A stretch of 39,245 bases of DNA from Thermaceae bacterium (GTDB lineage Bacteria > Deinococcota > Deinococci > Deinococcales > Marinithermaceae): NCBI GenBank assembly GCA_026987375.1, contig JALSMT010000072.1:1-39245 (forward strand), in the 5' to 3' direction. The position numbers and the translations under genes are program-made. The first letter of the stretch is position 1; each line of letters opens with the position of its first letter. Below, piece after piece: positions 7,311-15,869 of the stretch. The notes under the pieces were generated by a model, which worked only from the letters and a program-made list of their open reading frames with translations, ran no database searches and had not been told where the DNA came from.

Positions 7311-8314
7311 AAGAGCCTCCTGGTTGCTATAGCGGCCAGCACGAAATAAACAACGTCGGCCAGCCAGGCGCCGTATGGTCCTATCACGTCAAAACGCGCC
7401 AGCTGCGCGGCCATGGTCCATAAAACGTAATAAGCGAATATCACCAGCACCACCGCCGCAAAGGCCCAAGCGGACTCCCGCAGAGAAAGGCCTATTACCG
7501 CGGCCAGCCAGGCCAAGGCGATTACGCCCAGCGAGTCGGCGTGACGCCTCTCTAGCGGGAAGCGCGCCGCCGGGTCTACCTTGGCCAGTTCCCGCAGCTG
7601 GGGCATGGGCAAAGACTCGTAAGAGGTCTTCTTTTCCACGAAGTGCGCCGGAAAAGGCAGCGGCATGGTGTCCCAGTGCTCGGGCTTGCCTTCTGCGGTC
7701 GTCTTCCAGGCGTTCTTAAGAACCCAGTTGGGCCCCTGCCAAACGCCGTTGTCGGCGCTCCAAACTTCGCCCTTGGGCGTGACTACGCGCACACCCTCAA
7801 GCCTGCCGGCGCCTCCCCTTTCCGGGTAGATGCGTCGCGCATAATAAACCCCCAGCCCCGCGGGCGCGTAGGCGGCGTTGCTGAGTACGCCGCTGGGAGC
7901 GTGTCCGTAATAGATTTTATAGATGAGGTCGTCATAACGCGCCTGGGCGTTAGGCTTGATCCAACCCGCGTTATACCAGGCGACAGCCGCCACTAGCAGC
8001 GCCAGCGCCAGCACCGGTTGCAACAGCTTGGCCGGCGCTATGCCCGCGGCCAAGGTTGCTTTAAGCTCTGAATCGCGGATCCAGCGTGCCAGGGCTACCA
8101 AAATGGCGAAAACCAACCCCAAGGGCAGCGCTACGCCAAGGGTGTAAGGCATGCGGTAAAGAACCAGTTCGGCTACCTGCAACCAGGAGGTGCCGCGGCT
8201 CAAAAAAACTCCCGAGAGCGACGAGAGCAGGTCGGTAGTCACTAGTCCGATGAAGAGCAGCGTTCCCAGCAGGTAGGGCGTTAGTATTTCGCGCAGCAGA
8301 TAGCGCTGTAGCAC
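7307..8314 (-). CDS. LptF/LptG-type permease (YjgP/YjgQ family), first copy
   Basis: A 335-aa paralogue of the next gene, with the same plan: three helices, WIRDSELKATLAAGI coupling loop (about residues 75-90), periplasmic jellyroll and three helices. It is first in the Lpt-type operon. The open frame extends upstream to 8368, but GTG at 8314 (VLQRYLLREI, matching the NTLSRYLLREV start of the paralogue) is preferred. A consensus TATAAT lies just 6 nt before it (8321-8326) and no Shine-Dalgarno is present, so the mRNA is probably leaderless. Together the two permeases could form the LptFG heterodimer; LptA, LptB and LptC are not in the window. Confidence 0.87.
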   Translation of the reverse strand: MLQRYLLREILTPYLLGTLLFIGLVTTDLLSSLSGVFLSRGTSWLQVAELVLYRMPYTLGVALPLGLVFAILVALARWIRDSELKATLAAGIAPAKLLQPVLALALLVAAVAWYNAGWIKPNAQARYDDLIYKIYYGHAPSGVLSNAAYAPAGLGVYYARRIYPERGGAGRLEGVRVVTPKGEVWSADNGVWQGPNWVLKNAWKTTAEGKPEHWDTMPLPFPAHFVEKKTSYESLPMPQLRELAKVDPAARFPLERRHADSLGVIALAWLAAVIGLSLRESAWAFAAVVLVIFAYYVLWTMAAQLARFDVIGPYGAWLADVVYFVLAAIATRRLL

Positions 8315-8320
8315 GGGCAA

Positions 8321-8326
8321 ATTATA
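8321..8326 (-). promoter_or_regulatory. -10 box of the Lpt-type operon (leaderless)
   Basis: On the minus strand TATAAT lies 6 nt before the GTG at 8314. No convincing -35 box and no ribosome-binding site are seen. The spacing puts the transcript 5' end at or next to the start codon. Confidence 0.6.
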
Positions 8327-8363
8327 GGCTGGAGGGCTATGAGAAAGCTTGCCGCAGCAGACC

Positions 8364-8392
8364 GGCAAAGAAGAAGCGGGCCGCAGCCCGCT
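8364..8392 (-). terminator. Terminator after tRNA-Arg
   Basis: A perfect 7-bp stem (8375-8381 with 8386-8392, 4-nt loop), followed on the minus strand by TCTTCTTT. It lies between the tRNA 3' end and the leaderless Lpt operon promoter, so the two are probably separate transcripts. Confidence 0.65.
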
Positions 8393-8395
8393 CGT

Positions 8396-8472
8396 TGGTG
8401 CGCCCGGCAGGAGTCGAACCTGCGGCCTAGCGCTTAGGAGGCGCTTGCTCTATCCAACTGAGCTACGGGCGC
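8396..8472 (-). tRNA. tRNA-Arg (anticodon CCU)
   Basis: The minus strand folds as a complete cloverleaf. The acceptor stem GCGCCCG pairs with CGGGCGC, the D-arm is GCTC...GAGC, the anticodon stem AGCGC/GCGCT closes the 7-nt loop CTCCTAA (anticodon CCU, reading AGG), and the T-arm is GCAGG-TTCGACT-CCTGC. The discriminator is A and the CCA end is encoded (8396-8398 on the complement). A TACAAT -10 box lies at 8483-8488, with only a weak -35. Confidence 0.95.
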
Positions 8473-8482
8473 CCGCGAGAAG

Positions 8483-8488
8483 ATTGTA
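8483..8488 (-). promoter_or_regulatory. -10 box for tRNA-Arg
   Basis: TACAAT on the minus strand lies 10 nt upstream of the mature tRNA 5' end. The -35 region (TTTTGG, 17-nt spacer) is a poor match. The rest of the stretch between the tRNA and AlkD (8489-8688) shows no gene I can support. Confidence 0.45.
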
Positions 8489-8688
8489 GCACGCTCTCCC
8501 CTTTACCAAAAGCGACGGCGGAAGAACGTTCCTGCACCCGCCGGCCTCGCAACTCGCTCGCAGACAAATATCAAAGAAGATCCCAGTGCGAGCGCCGCCG
8601 CCAACAAGGATACTGGCGTCGCGGCGATCTGAGAGCAGTGTTCGGGCGGACTCGCACCCTGGTCTCGGCCGGCGACTCATGCCGCAGG

Positions 8689-9393
8689 TCACGCCTCCAG
8701 GAAGCGCCGCCTCGCCTCGGCCGGTAGTTTTTCTGTGGCGTAACGCAGCATCGGCCGCGGCATTCGGGCGGCGTTTTCCTCGAGAAAAGCGACCAAGGTC
8801 TCCTCGTCGCGCTTGCCTATCTCGCGCAGCAGCCAGCCCACCGCCTTGTGTACTAACTCTTCGGGGTCTGTCAGCAGTTTCCGCGCCAGGCGCAAAGTAG
8901 GCTCGAACTCGCCCCGGCGGATGAAGTAAAAGGTGGCCATCACGGCCATGCGCCGCTCCCAGAGCGAGGAAGAGGCGGCCAGTTCGCCAAGCAGACGCTG
9001 GTCGCCGCTTTCCCACGAGTAAGGACCCAGCAGGTGCGGGGCGCTGCTGTCCACCAGGTCCCAGTTGTTGACGCTATCTTTGTTTTGCAGATAGAGGTCG
9101 ACTATCTCTTCTTTTTCTTTCCCTCCGGCGCGACGGTAACGCTCCACCAGCAGCAAGAGGGCCAGCAACCGCGCCTCGTGGTAGGGCGAACGCAGCAGTT
9201 TTTGAACTTCTGCGAGCGGCAGGGTGCGCTGGGCGCGCGCCAGGCGGCGCAGCTCGGGTACGCGGACGCCCAAGAAGACGTCGCCGGCGCCGTAGCCGCC
9301 GGGTTGCGCCTTGAAGTAAGCGGCGGCCTGGGCGGCTTTGTCGGGGTCGGCCAGCCGCTCGAGCGCTACCAGGACCTCCTTTGCTTTCACCAT
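8689..9393 (-). CDS. alkD: AlkD-type DNA alkylation repair glycosylase
   Basis: A 234-aa all-helical HEAT-like repeat protein matching AlkD, a glycosylase that removes positively charged alkylated bases (3-methyladenine, 7-methylguanine) without flipping them. The catalytic-face residues known from Bacillus cereus AlkD have counterparts: Trp111 and Asp115 in NNWDLVD, Arg148 in WERRMAV and Trp187 in AVGWLLRE. Length equals the family norm. A TATAAT with extended -10 (TGG before it) ends only 4 nt before ATG 9393, so the mRNA is probably leaderless. GTG at 9390 is 7 nt away and could be the actual start. It is monocistronic. Confidence 0.93.
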   Translation of the reverse strand: MVKAKEVLVALERLADPDKAAQAAAYFKAQPGGYGAGDVFLGVRVPELRRLARAQRTLPLAEVQKLLRSPYHEARLLALLLLVERYRRAGGKEKEEIVDLYLQNKDSVNNWDLVDSSAPHLLGPYSWESGDQRLLGELAASSSLWERRMAVMATFYFIRRGEFEPTLRLARKLLTDPEELVHKAVGWLLREIGKRDEETLVAFLEENAARMPRPMLRYATEKLPAEARRRFLEA

Positions 9394-9397
9394 GAAA

Positions 9398-9403
9398 ATT
9401 ATA
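9398..9403 (-). promoter_or_regulatory. Extended -10 promoter of alkD (leaderless)
   Basis: Minus-strand TGGTATAAT (TG-n-TATAAT, an extended -10) ends 4 nt before the ATG and 7 nt before the in-frame GTG. There is no Shine-Dalgarno and no clear -35. Confidence 0.6.
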
Positions 9404-9517
9404 CCAGGAGGCGGTTTTGCCCCCGCCGCGCCCGCGACGCTACCAAGCTGCGCCGCTCCTAAATACGGCTTTTACCGCCGCTCGTATTATATAGCGGAAA
9501 GTAGTTAAATACCCCTA

Positions 9518-10591
9518 GTGAAGGCGTTCGATAGCGGCTTGCACTATCTCTTTAAAGAGTGGCTGCTCATACTGGCGCTGGCCGGTTTGCTGCTCAGTTC
9601 GCTATGGCTTCAGCGCTTGCCCGCCTACTCCGCCGACGAGTTGCAGGTGCTGTTTTTGCTCTGGCTCCTCTTCGCCTCGGTAAAGGAATTGCAGCTAAGC
9701 GGGCTGGCTGCATGGCTGGCGGGGCTATTGGAAAGAGGAGCCTACCTGCCGGAAAAACTGGTGCTGGCGGCTTTCGTTCTCGCGGCGCTGGTTAGCAACG
9801 ACGTGGCGTTGATGATGGTGGTGCCGCTGACCTTGCTGCTCAATAGCAACCGCAAGGGCGCGCTGGTGATGCTCGAGGCCTTTGCCGCCAACGCCGGCTC
9901 GGCGCTCACCCCTTTCGGCAATCCGCAAAACCTTTACCTGTACTGGCATTACGGCCTGCAACCCTTAGAGTTTATTACGGCCATTGCCCCTTTCGCCCTG
10001 GCTTATTTGTTGATTATGTTGCTCGCCGCCTCGCGGCTAAAAACGGCCGCCAAAGCAAAAGGAGAGCGCGCCCAGCCTCCAAAGCTGCGCCAGGTAGCGC
10101 CGGGCCTGGTTCTGCTGTTGCTGCTGGTGGCGATTGTGTTGCGCTGGCTGCCTTTTAACCTGGCCTATATAGCGGCCGCCGCCCTGCTAGTACGCCGTCG
10201 TTCGCTCAGCAAGGTGGACTACGGTCTATTGCTAACGTTCCTGGTATTCTTTGGCCTGGTAGACAACGTCAAGCAGGCGCTGGCCGTTAGTCTGGCTCAC
10301 AATGGCCGGGTATTTTTAAACGCCGCCCTGCTAAGCCAGATCATCAGCAACGTGCCGGCTGCGATTTTACTGGCGGAGTTTACGCACCGCTGGCGGGCGC
10401 TGCTTTGGGGGGTCAGCGTGGGCGGCTACGGCAGCCTGGTAGCCTCTATGGCTAACGTCATTGCCTGGAGGTTTTACGTCGCCAGTCAGCCTGATGCCGT
10501 TAAACGCCGCCGCTTCACGCTGCTCTTTAACGTCTATGGGTTTACCTTGCTGGCGTTCGGGGTGGGCCTATACCTGTTATGTATGGGCTGA
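9518..10591 (+). CDS. ArsB/SLC13-like (ion transporter superfamily) membrane transporter
   Basis: A 357-aa integral membrane protein with about ten hydrophobic helices. It has the re-entrant hairpin signatures of the IT (ion transporter) superfamily in two halves: [15 protein letters not shown] and [19 protein letters not shown] in the first, [16 protein letters not shown] in the second. The pattern 'SND...TPxGNPQN...SNxPAA' is shared by ArsB, NhaD and CitM/SLC13 families, so the substrate (arsenite, Na+/H+ or a carboxylate) cannot be assigned. The protein is shorter than ArsB (about 430 aa). The GTG start has no ribosome-binding site; a -10-like TTAAAT lies 7 nt upstream (9505-9510), suggesting leaderless expression. 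No arsenic genes lie nearby. Confidence 0.8.
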   Translation: MKAFDSGLHYLFKEWLLILALAGLLLSSLWLQRLPAYSADELQVLFLLWLLFASVKELQLSGLAAWLAGLLERGAYLPEKLVLAAFVLAALVSNDVALMMVVPLTLLLNSNRKGALVMLEAFAANAGSALTPFGNPQNLYLYWHYGLQPLEFITAIAPFALAYLLIMLLAASRLKTAAKAKGERAQPPKLRQVAPGLVLLLLLVAIVLRWLPFNLAYIAAAALLVRRRSLSKVDYGLLLTFLVFFGLVDNVKQALAVSLAHNGRVFLNAALLSQIISNVPAAILLAEFTHRWRALLWGVSVGGYGSLVASMANVIAWRFYVASQPDAVKRRRFTLLFNVYGFTLLAFGVGLYLLCMG

Positions 10592-10600
10592 AAGCCATAG

Positions 10601-10630
10601 AAAAAGGCTCCTTGCTTTGTGCAAGGAGCC
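10601..10630 (-). terminator. Terminator after tRNA-Pro
   Basis: A perfect 10-bp stem (10606-10615 with 10621-10630, 5-nt loop), followed on the minus strand by TTTTT (10605-10601). It is directed against the tRNA-Pro transcript and could also serve the 3' end of the convergent transporter gene, though without a T-run on that side. Confidence 0.88.
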
Positions 10631-10633
10631 GGC

Positions 10634-10711
<78 letters not shown>

Positions 10712-10722
10712 CAGCGTCCTTC

Positions 10723-10751
10723 AGTTTAGCCGCGCCGCTAACCCTTGTCAA
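10723..10751 (-). promoter_or_regulatory. Strong sigma-70-type promoter of tRNA-Pro
   Basis: On the minus strand a perfect TTGACA (10746-10751) is separated by exactly 17 nt from TAAACT (10723-10728), ending 11 nt before the tRNA 5' end. This is the best -35/-10 pair in the window. Confidence 0.85.
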
Positions 10752-10830
10752 ACGCGCCCAAGACGCTTTCCGTACGCCGGCCGCGCCACGGCGGCGGCCT
10801 TAAAGCGCTCATCTTGGGCCTTTGCAAACT

Positions 10831-12186
10831 TTAGTTTAGGAGACGGTTCTTTCTAGCCAGTTGGCGGGCGCGCTCGGCGTGGTCGCGAACGGTCGTAAAC
10901 CACTCGTCGGCCCTCGCCAGGTAAGGTAGTACGCGATCGGCCAGCTCGATCGCCTCCTCGGGGTCAGGAAAGCCCAACTGCGCCAGGGTATCTACGATCA
11001 TCTCATTGGCCGTGACCCAGTCGCGGTCCCCCTCACTCGCTATGGCGGCGGCGGCGCGGTAGTGAGCCAATGCTTCTTGCAACTCACCGGCGTCGTAAGC
11101 GCGGTTTCCCAAGAGCAGGTGGGCCGTAGCCGGCTGGCCGCTCTGCAGCGATTCCAAGGCTAGCTCTTCGGCCTTGCGGCCGTTGCCGATGCGGTAATAC
11201 GCCTCGGCCAGATCGGCAAGGGCGTGGGCGTGGTGGGGGTATTCGGGGGAGGAGGCGGCTTTGCTCAGTTGCGCCTGAGCCTCGAGTAAACCGCCGGCAT
11301 CCAACTCCGCTAAGCCCCACTCGTGCCAGATGAAGGGTAGATCGGAGCTCCCGGCCCTGCGCTCCGCTTCGCGGTAGGCCGCACGAGCGTGCCGCAGCTG
11401 ACCCAGCTGCGAGTGAACCTGCGCCCTGAGCATCGCCGTGGTGTGCGTCAGTCCGCCTCCGGCCGCCTCAAAACCCTCGGCTCTGGCGATCTGCTCGCCC
11501 GCCAGGCCGGGGTTACCCTCCTGCAACTCGCAGCGGGCCAGCAGGTAGTGAAAGGTGGCCCGCTCACTCATCTCCCCCAGGCGCAGCAACCCTTCCGCCT
11601 CGTCGAGCGCTCTACGCGCCTGAATAGCGGCAGCCGCCTCCAACCAGAGAGCCGCCGCGTCCAGCAGGCTCCACAGTTTTTCTTTTGCTGTGGCGACGGC
11701 GGCGGCGCGAGCGTGACTGGCGGCTGCTTCGGGCAGCCTGCCAAGGTTTTCCAGGGCGCGCGCCCTGAGCGCGTGAGCGCGGACCTGCAGGAAAAGCGGT
11801 AAGCCTTCGACGTCTGTAAGCAGCTCCAAAACAAGCGGGAAATCGGCGCGGTAGTACTGCGCCTGCGCCAAGTGAAAACGACCGCGGGCGTCCTCCATCT
11901 GCGGGCGATCGGCAACCTCGCCGCGCAGCGCCGCCAGCTCGTAGCCAAGCGCCCGAAAGAGAGGCAAAGACGCCGCTGCGCGCCAGCGAGACTCGGCTTG
12001 CAAGAGAGCGTTGCGCCAGGCCTGCGTTTCCGCTTCCCCGTAAAGACTGTAGAACTCGGCGAGGTCAATTAGAGCGGCGGCGGCCTTGCTCTTGCTGAGG
12101 CGGCGCTTTTCGGCGGCGGCAATCAGAATCTCGTATGCCTGCTCGTACTCGCCTTGGTGCAAAAGCTCTTCTACGCGCGGCGTCAC
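10831..12186 (-). CDS. TPR-repeat protein
   Basis: A 451-aa Ala/Leu/Glu-rich protein made almost entirely of antiparallel helix pairs of tetratricopeptide type. Examples are '[27 protein letters not shown]', '[26 protein letters not shown]' and '[25 protein letters not shown]'. There is no signal peptide or membrane segment and no catalytic domain, so it is probably a cytoplasmic scaffold or partner-binding protein. Start GTG at 12186 lies 6 nt after TATGCT (12193-12198) with no Shine-Dalgarno, so it is likely leaderless. It is divergent from ftsH, sharing a promoter region of about 50 bp. A functional link to FtsH is possible but unproven. Confidence 0.8.
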   Translation of the reverse strand: MTPRVEELLHQGEYEQAYEILIAAAEKRRLSKSKAAAALIDLAEFYSLYGEAETQAWRNALLQAESRWRAAASLPLFRALGYELAALRGEVADRPQMEDARGRFHLAQAQYYRADFPLVLELLTDVEGLPLFLQVRAHALRARALENLGRLPEAAASHARAAAVATAKEKLWSLLDAAALWLEAAAAIQARRALDEAEGLLRLGEMSERATFHYLLARCELQEGNPGLAGEQIARAEGFEAAGGGLTHTTAMLRAQVHSQLGQLRHARAAYREAERRAGSSDLPFIWHEWGLAELDAGGLLEAQAQLSKAASSPEYPHHAHALADLAEAYYRIGNGRKAEELALESLQSGQPATAHLLLGNRAYDAGELQEALAHYRAAAAIASEGDRDWVTANEMIVDTLAQLGFPDPEEAIELADRVLPYLARADEWFTTVRDHAERARQLARKNRLLN

Positions 12187-12192
12187 GCCAAG

Positions 12193-12198
12193 AGCATA
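12193..12198 (-). promoter_or_regulatory. -10 box of the TPR gene (leaderless)
   Basis: Minus-strand TATGCT (TANNNT type) sits 6 nt before the GTG start at 12186. No ribosome-binding site is present. Confidence 0.5.
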
Positions 12199-12228
12199 GC
12201 ACGGGTATGTTTCTCACGGGCGAGTTCG

Positions 12229-12236
12229 TATAAACT
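12229..12236 (+). promoter_or_regulatory. Putative -10 region of ftsH
   Basis: TATAAACT at 12229-12236 contains both TATAAA and TAAACT registers. It would start a transcript with a leader of about 40 nt before the TTG at 12282. The -35 region is weak. Confidence 0.4.
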
Positions 12237-12281
12237 ATGAGAGCTGCGGGCGCAGGGCCACCCGTTTCGCGGAGGTATATT

Positions 12282-14132
12282 TTGGTAAATCGCATCAACC
12301 CGTGGACCGTCGTATTGCTGATAATCCTCGGATACTGGTTCTTCGCGCAGATGAGCGGCGGCGGCGCGCCGTCCATCAGCTACGACACTTTTGTCCGTTA
12401 CGTTTCCGCAAACAAGGTCAAGCGGGTAACAATCTCTGAAGACAAAATAAGCGGCGAGTTCAAGGTCCCCGAGCGGGTTAACAGCAAGGACAGGATAATA
12501 ACCACCAAGAAGTTCCTGACCACCCCGCCCATTCCCCAGGTGCCGGACCTCGACCTGCCCAACCTGCTCAAACAGCACAACGTCGAGTTCACCTTCAAAA
12601 CCACCTCGCCGTGGATCCTGGTCTTGGCCAATTTCTTGCCGGTGCTGGTGCTGGTTGGCTTTTTCTGGTTCTTTTTCATGCGCGGTCCCGCCGGCGGCGC
12701 CGGCGGCGGGGTCATGCAGTTTGGGCAGTCGCGCGCCAGAATGTACGGCAAGGAACGCCGCGTCGACACCACCTTCAAGGACGTCGCCGGCCACGAAGAA
12801 GCCAAACGCGAGCTGGTAGAGGTGGTAGACTTCCTCAAGCATCCGCAAAAGTACTTGTCAATCGGCGCCGAGATCCCCAAGGGCGTGCTGCTGGTAGGGC
12901 CGCCGGGCACCGGTAAAACGCTGCTGGCGCGGGCGGTGGCCGGCGAGGCGGGAGTGCCCTTCTTTTCGGTCAGCGCCAGCGAGTTCATGGAGATGTTCGT
13001 AGGCGTGGGCGCCAGCCGCGTACGCACCCTTTTCGACGAGGCGCGCAAGAACGCCCCGGCAATAATCTTCATAGACGAGATAGACTCTATCGGCCGCAAG
13101 CGTGGCGCCGGTATCGGCGGGGGGCACGACGAGCGCGAACAGACGCTCAATCAGATTCTGGCCGAGATGGACGGATTCGAGAAAGAAACCTCGGTAATAG
13201 TCATGGCGGCCACCAACCGCCCCGATATTCTCGACTCGGCCTTGCTGCGTCCCGGTCGCTTCGACCGCAAGGTAGTGGTGGGCCTGCCCAGTCTGGAAGA
13301 GCGCAAGCAGATATTCCAGGTGCACATGCGCGGCAAGCCGATAGCCGACGACGTTGACGTAAACGAGCTGGCTCAGATGACTCCGGGCTTCAGCGGCGCC
13401 GACATCAAGAACCTGGTCAACGAAGCCGCGCTGCAGGCGGCGCGCGAGGACGACCACGACATTCACAAGCGGCATTTCCTAACCGCTTTGGACAAGATAG
13501 TGCTCGGCTTGGAACGCGGCTCTCTCAAGCTCTCCGACAAAGAGAAACGCGCCATCGCCTACCACGAGGCCGGTCACGCCGTGGTCAGCGAGGTACTGCC
13601 CGAGGCCGACAAGACTCAGAAGGTTTCCATCGTACCCCGCGGCATGGCGCTGGGCGTGACCTGGCACCGTCCCGAGGAAAGAGTGCTGGTCTCTTACGAG
13701 CACTTAATGGACGAGCTGGCGGTGCTGATGGGCGGCCGCGCCGCCGAGGAGTTATTTACCGGCACGATAACCACCGGCGCCGCCGACGACTTTAAGCGCG
13801 CCACCGAAACGGCCAAGAGAATGGTTCTCGAGTGGGGCATGGGCGAGCACTTTCGCCACATCGCCTGGGACGCCGGCACCGGTCCGGTATTTTTGGGTGA
13901 AGACATCGTCCGTCGTAAAGACTTCTCCGAGCACACCGCCGAAATGATAGACGAAGACGTCCGCAACATCCTCGACCAAACCTACGTGCGCACCCGCAAG
14001 ATCCTGGAAGAACACGGCCAGGCGATGCACGCCATTGCCGCCGAACTGCTGGAGCACGAGACTATTCCCGGCGATCGCGTGCGCGAGCTGCTGTCGCAGC
14101 CGCCGCAAGCCGGCGCGGATGACCAAGCCTGA
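12282..14132 (+). CDS. ftsH: ATP-dependent zinc metalloprotease FtsH
   Basis: A 616-aa membrane-anchored AAA+ protease that degrades misfolded membrane proteins and regulators. It has two membrane helices (about residues 6-24 and 107-131) flanking a periplasmic domain. The AAA module has Walker A GPPGTGKT (206-213), Walker B IIFIDEID and the second region of homology [20 protein letters not shown]. The M41 peptidase domain has zinc motif HEAGH (428-432). The frame is open from ATG 12237, but I place the start at TTG 12282, because GGAGGT at 12271-12276 lies 5 nt before it and the sequence from there ([10 protein letters not shown]) is where FtsH proteins begin. Length agrees with the family. 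It ends at a perfect hairpin. Confidence 0.96.
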   Translation: MVNRINPWTVVLLIILGYWFFAQMSGGGAPSISYDTFVRYVSANKVKRVTISEDKISGEFKVPERVNSKDRIITTKKFLTTPPIPQVPDLDLPNLLKQHNVEFTFKTTSPWILVLANFLPVLVLVGFFWFFFMRGPAGGAGGGVMQFGQSRARMYGKERRVDTTFKDVAGHEEAKRELVEVVDFLKHPQKYLSIGAEIPKGVLLVGPPGTGKTLLARAVAGEAGVPFFSVSASEFMEMFVGVGASRVRTLFDEARKNAPAIIFIDEIDSIGRKRGAGIGGGHDEREQTLNQILAEMDGFEKETSVIVMAATNRPDILDSALLRPGRFDRKVVVGLPSLEERKQIFQVHMRGKPIADDVDVNELAQMTPGFSGADIKNLVNEAALQAAREDDHDIHKRHFLTALDKIVLGLERGSLKLSDKEKRAIAYHEAGHAVVSEVLPEADKTQKVSIVPRGMALGVTWHRPEERVLVSYEHLMDELAVLMGGRAAEELFTGTITTGAADDFKRATETAKRMVLEWGMGEHFRHIAWDAGTGPVFLGEDIVRRKDFSEHTAEMIDEDVRNILDQTYVRTRKILEEHGQAMHAIAAELLEHETIPGDRVRELLSQPPQAGADDQA

Positions 14133-14143
14133 GCTGTCGCTGC

Positions 14144-14180
14144 TCAATAGGAGCGCCGCAGGTTCCCTGCGGCGCTCCTA
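14144..14180. terminator. Bidirectional terminator between ftsH and the ankyrin gene
   Basis: A perfect 17-bp inverted repeat (14144-14160 with 14164-14180) around a 3-nt loop. It lies between two convergent genes and is GC-rich with AATA/TATT ends, so it can stop transcripts from either side, though neither side has a long T-run. Confidence 0.75.
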
Positions 14181-14204
14181 TTTGTCGTCAGCGGCGTTAC
14201 CCGT

Positions 14205-15803
14205 TCAGCGACGCCAGTTGCTCTTGGGATATATCCCTACTGGGAAAAGGCCGTCCAGAATATCGCTGTCTTCCAGGTCGGGATTCTTTTGCATCAGGCT
14301 CCAGGCGGTGGCGCCGCTGGCGGGTATCTGCGCCCCAGAATCCACGCCTAGGTCTACCAGTTTGTTTATCGTCTCGTCGTCTGTGTTGAACTGAGCCGCC
14401 AGGTGCAGGGCGTTTTCTCCTAGCTTGTCCTTGGCGTTGACGTCGGCGCCCATATCGGCCAGCACGCCTGCGATCTCGCCGTTACCGCCGCGGGCGGCGC
14501 TGAGGAAGGGGGTGTAGCCGTCGTCGTCGCGCGCTTCGATGTCAGCCCCCAGCTTGAGCAGGGCCTTGATTATCTCGGGCTCGACACCCTCGCGGGCCGC
14601 AGTGTGCAAAGCCGTTTCGCCAATGGCGCTCTTGGCGTTGATAGGCACCCCCAGGGAAACCAGGTCTTTTAGGTCGCCAGCCTCTTCCGCCTGGGTAACT
14701 AGCAGGTGTAGGGCGGTCCTGCCCAATTTGTCGCGGGCGTTGACGTCTGCTCCTAGCGCGGCCAGCTCGGCGGCGGTGGTGGTGTTGCCGTTGGCGGCCG
14801 CCAGCAGGAAGGGAGTATTGCCGCTGTTATCGGCAGCTTCTAGTTTGGCGCCCAGTTCGACCAGGGTTTTGACGTACAGCGGATCGTCTTGCAGCGAAGC
14901 GCCGTGCAGGGGCGTCCAACCATCGCTGTCGCGCGCCTCCAGCTTGGCGCCTCTTTTTACCAGTAGCTCCAGCAGTCTGGCGCTGTCGCCCAGCCGCGCC
15001 GCCACGTGCAACGGCGTCTCTTTCGCGCCGGTAAGGTCGTTTACGTCGGCTCCGGCGGACAACAGAAAGGCGGCTATCGCCTCGGGGGCGTCGCTGTTGA
15101 CGGCGGCGTAGTGGATGGCCGCCCAGCCGTCCTCGTCGCGCTCGTCGAGCTTGGCGCCTTTGGCCAACAGTAACTCTAAAACCTTGCCGTCCGCAGCGTT
15201 CCCCGCCGCCATGAGAAAGGGGGTCACGCCACCTTCGCCGGCCACGTTTACCTGAGCGCCGGCTCTCAGCAGCAGCTCTACCTTAGCGGCGCTACCCGAA
15301 TTGGCCGCCGAGATGAGCGGGGTCCAGCCGTCGCCGTCTTCGGCCTCGATATCGGCTTTCATTTTGATCAGCTGTGCGAGCACCGCCGGGTTGTCATTGA
15401 CGCGCGCCGCCAGGTGTATGGCCCTTTCGCCATCGCCGTTTTCCATTTCCAGGTCGGCGCCGCCGTCTACTAACTGATAGATGACTTGCGGCTGGGAGTT
15501 GTGCTCCGCGGCCAGGTGCAAAGGCGTGCTGCCGTTGGAATCGAGGGCGTTGGGGTCCGCTCCGTACTTTAGCAGCACCCCTATGGCCCGTGCGTCCGGG
15601 CAGAGCCGCGCCGCAAAATGCAGCGGGGTCGATCCGTCGTCGTCGCTAATTTTGACCTTTGAGCCCGCCGCTATCATTTCTTTGAGATGCGAGACCGTCA
15701 TGGTCGGCCAGATATCGGGGTTTAGCAGGCGCTCTTCGGGGTTGGCCAGCGCCAGAGAAATAAACGCTAGTAGTAGCAGAATAATGTACTTGTTGTTTTT
15801 CAT
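14205..15803 (-). CDS. Exported ankyrin-repeat protein
   Basis: A 532-aa protein with a signal peptide (MKNNKY start, hydrophobic core, cleavage after LALA, about residue 20) followed by about 13 complete ankyrin repeats plus a degenerate fourteenth. They are recognisable as GxTPLHxAA / GxTPFLxAA units with the GADVNAxDxxG turn. No catalytic domain is attached, so a periplasmic or cell-surface binding role is inferred. Upstream ATGs exist in frame (to 15845), but ATG 15803 gives the signal peptide and lies 7 nt after TATGAT (15811-15816) without a Shine-Dalgarno, the leaderless arrangement. It is divergent from the GH8 lipoprotein across about 66 bp. Confidence 0.88.
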   Translation of the reverse strand: MKNNKYIILLLLAFISLALANPEERLLNPDIWPTMTVSHLKEMIAAGSKVKISDDDGSTPLHFAARLCPDARAIGVLLKYGADPNALDSNGSTPLHLAAEHNSQPQVIYQLVDGGADLEMENGDGERAIHLAARVNDNPAVLAQLIKMKADIEAEDGDGWTPLISAANSGSAAKVELLLRAGAQVNVAGEGGVTPFLMAAGNAADGKVLELLLAKGAKLDERDEDGWAAIHYAAVNSDAPEAIAAFLLSAGADVNDLTGAKETPLHVAARLGDSARLLELLVKRGAKLEARDSDGWTPLHGASLQDDPLYVKTLVELGAKLEAADNSGNTPFLLAAANGNTTTAAELAALGADVNARDKLGRTALHLLVTQAEEAGDLKDLVSLGVPINAKSAIGETALHTAAREGVEPEIIKALLKLGADIEARDDDGYTPFLSAARGGNGEIAGVLADMGADVNAKDKLGENALHLAAQFNTDDETINKLVDLGVDSGAQIPASGATAWSLMQKNPDLEDSDILDGLFPVGIYPKSNWRR

Positions 15804-15810
15804 GAATATC

Positions 15811-15863
15811 ATCATAGCAAGTATTCGCCCTATTCGTCGTCGCAAGCGATCTTGTCCTACAAT
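15811..15863. promoter_or_regulatory. Divergent leaderless promoters of the ankyrin and GH8 genes
   Basis: The minus strand has TATGAT at 15811-15816, 7 nt before ATG 15803. The plus strand has TACAAT at 15858-15863, 6 nt before GTG 15870. The shared region of 66 bp leaves room for common regulation of the two exported products. No clear -35 box is seen on either side. Confidence 0.5.
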
Positions 15864-15869
15864 CGGGTG

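Noticed and set aside
8450-9016. 188-codon minus-strand open frame
   Set aside because: It overlaps the tRNA-Arg gene and runs antisense-in-frame-shadow through AlkD; composition is Arg/Gly/Pro-rich as expected of GC-driven shadows, and there is no start signal.
9518-10591. Arsenite efflux pump ArsB
   Set aside because: Only the general ion-transporter superfamily motifs are visible; the protein is shorter than ArsB and no arsR/arsC is near, so the specific name was not given.
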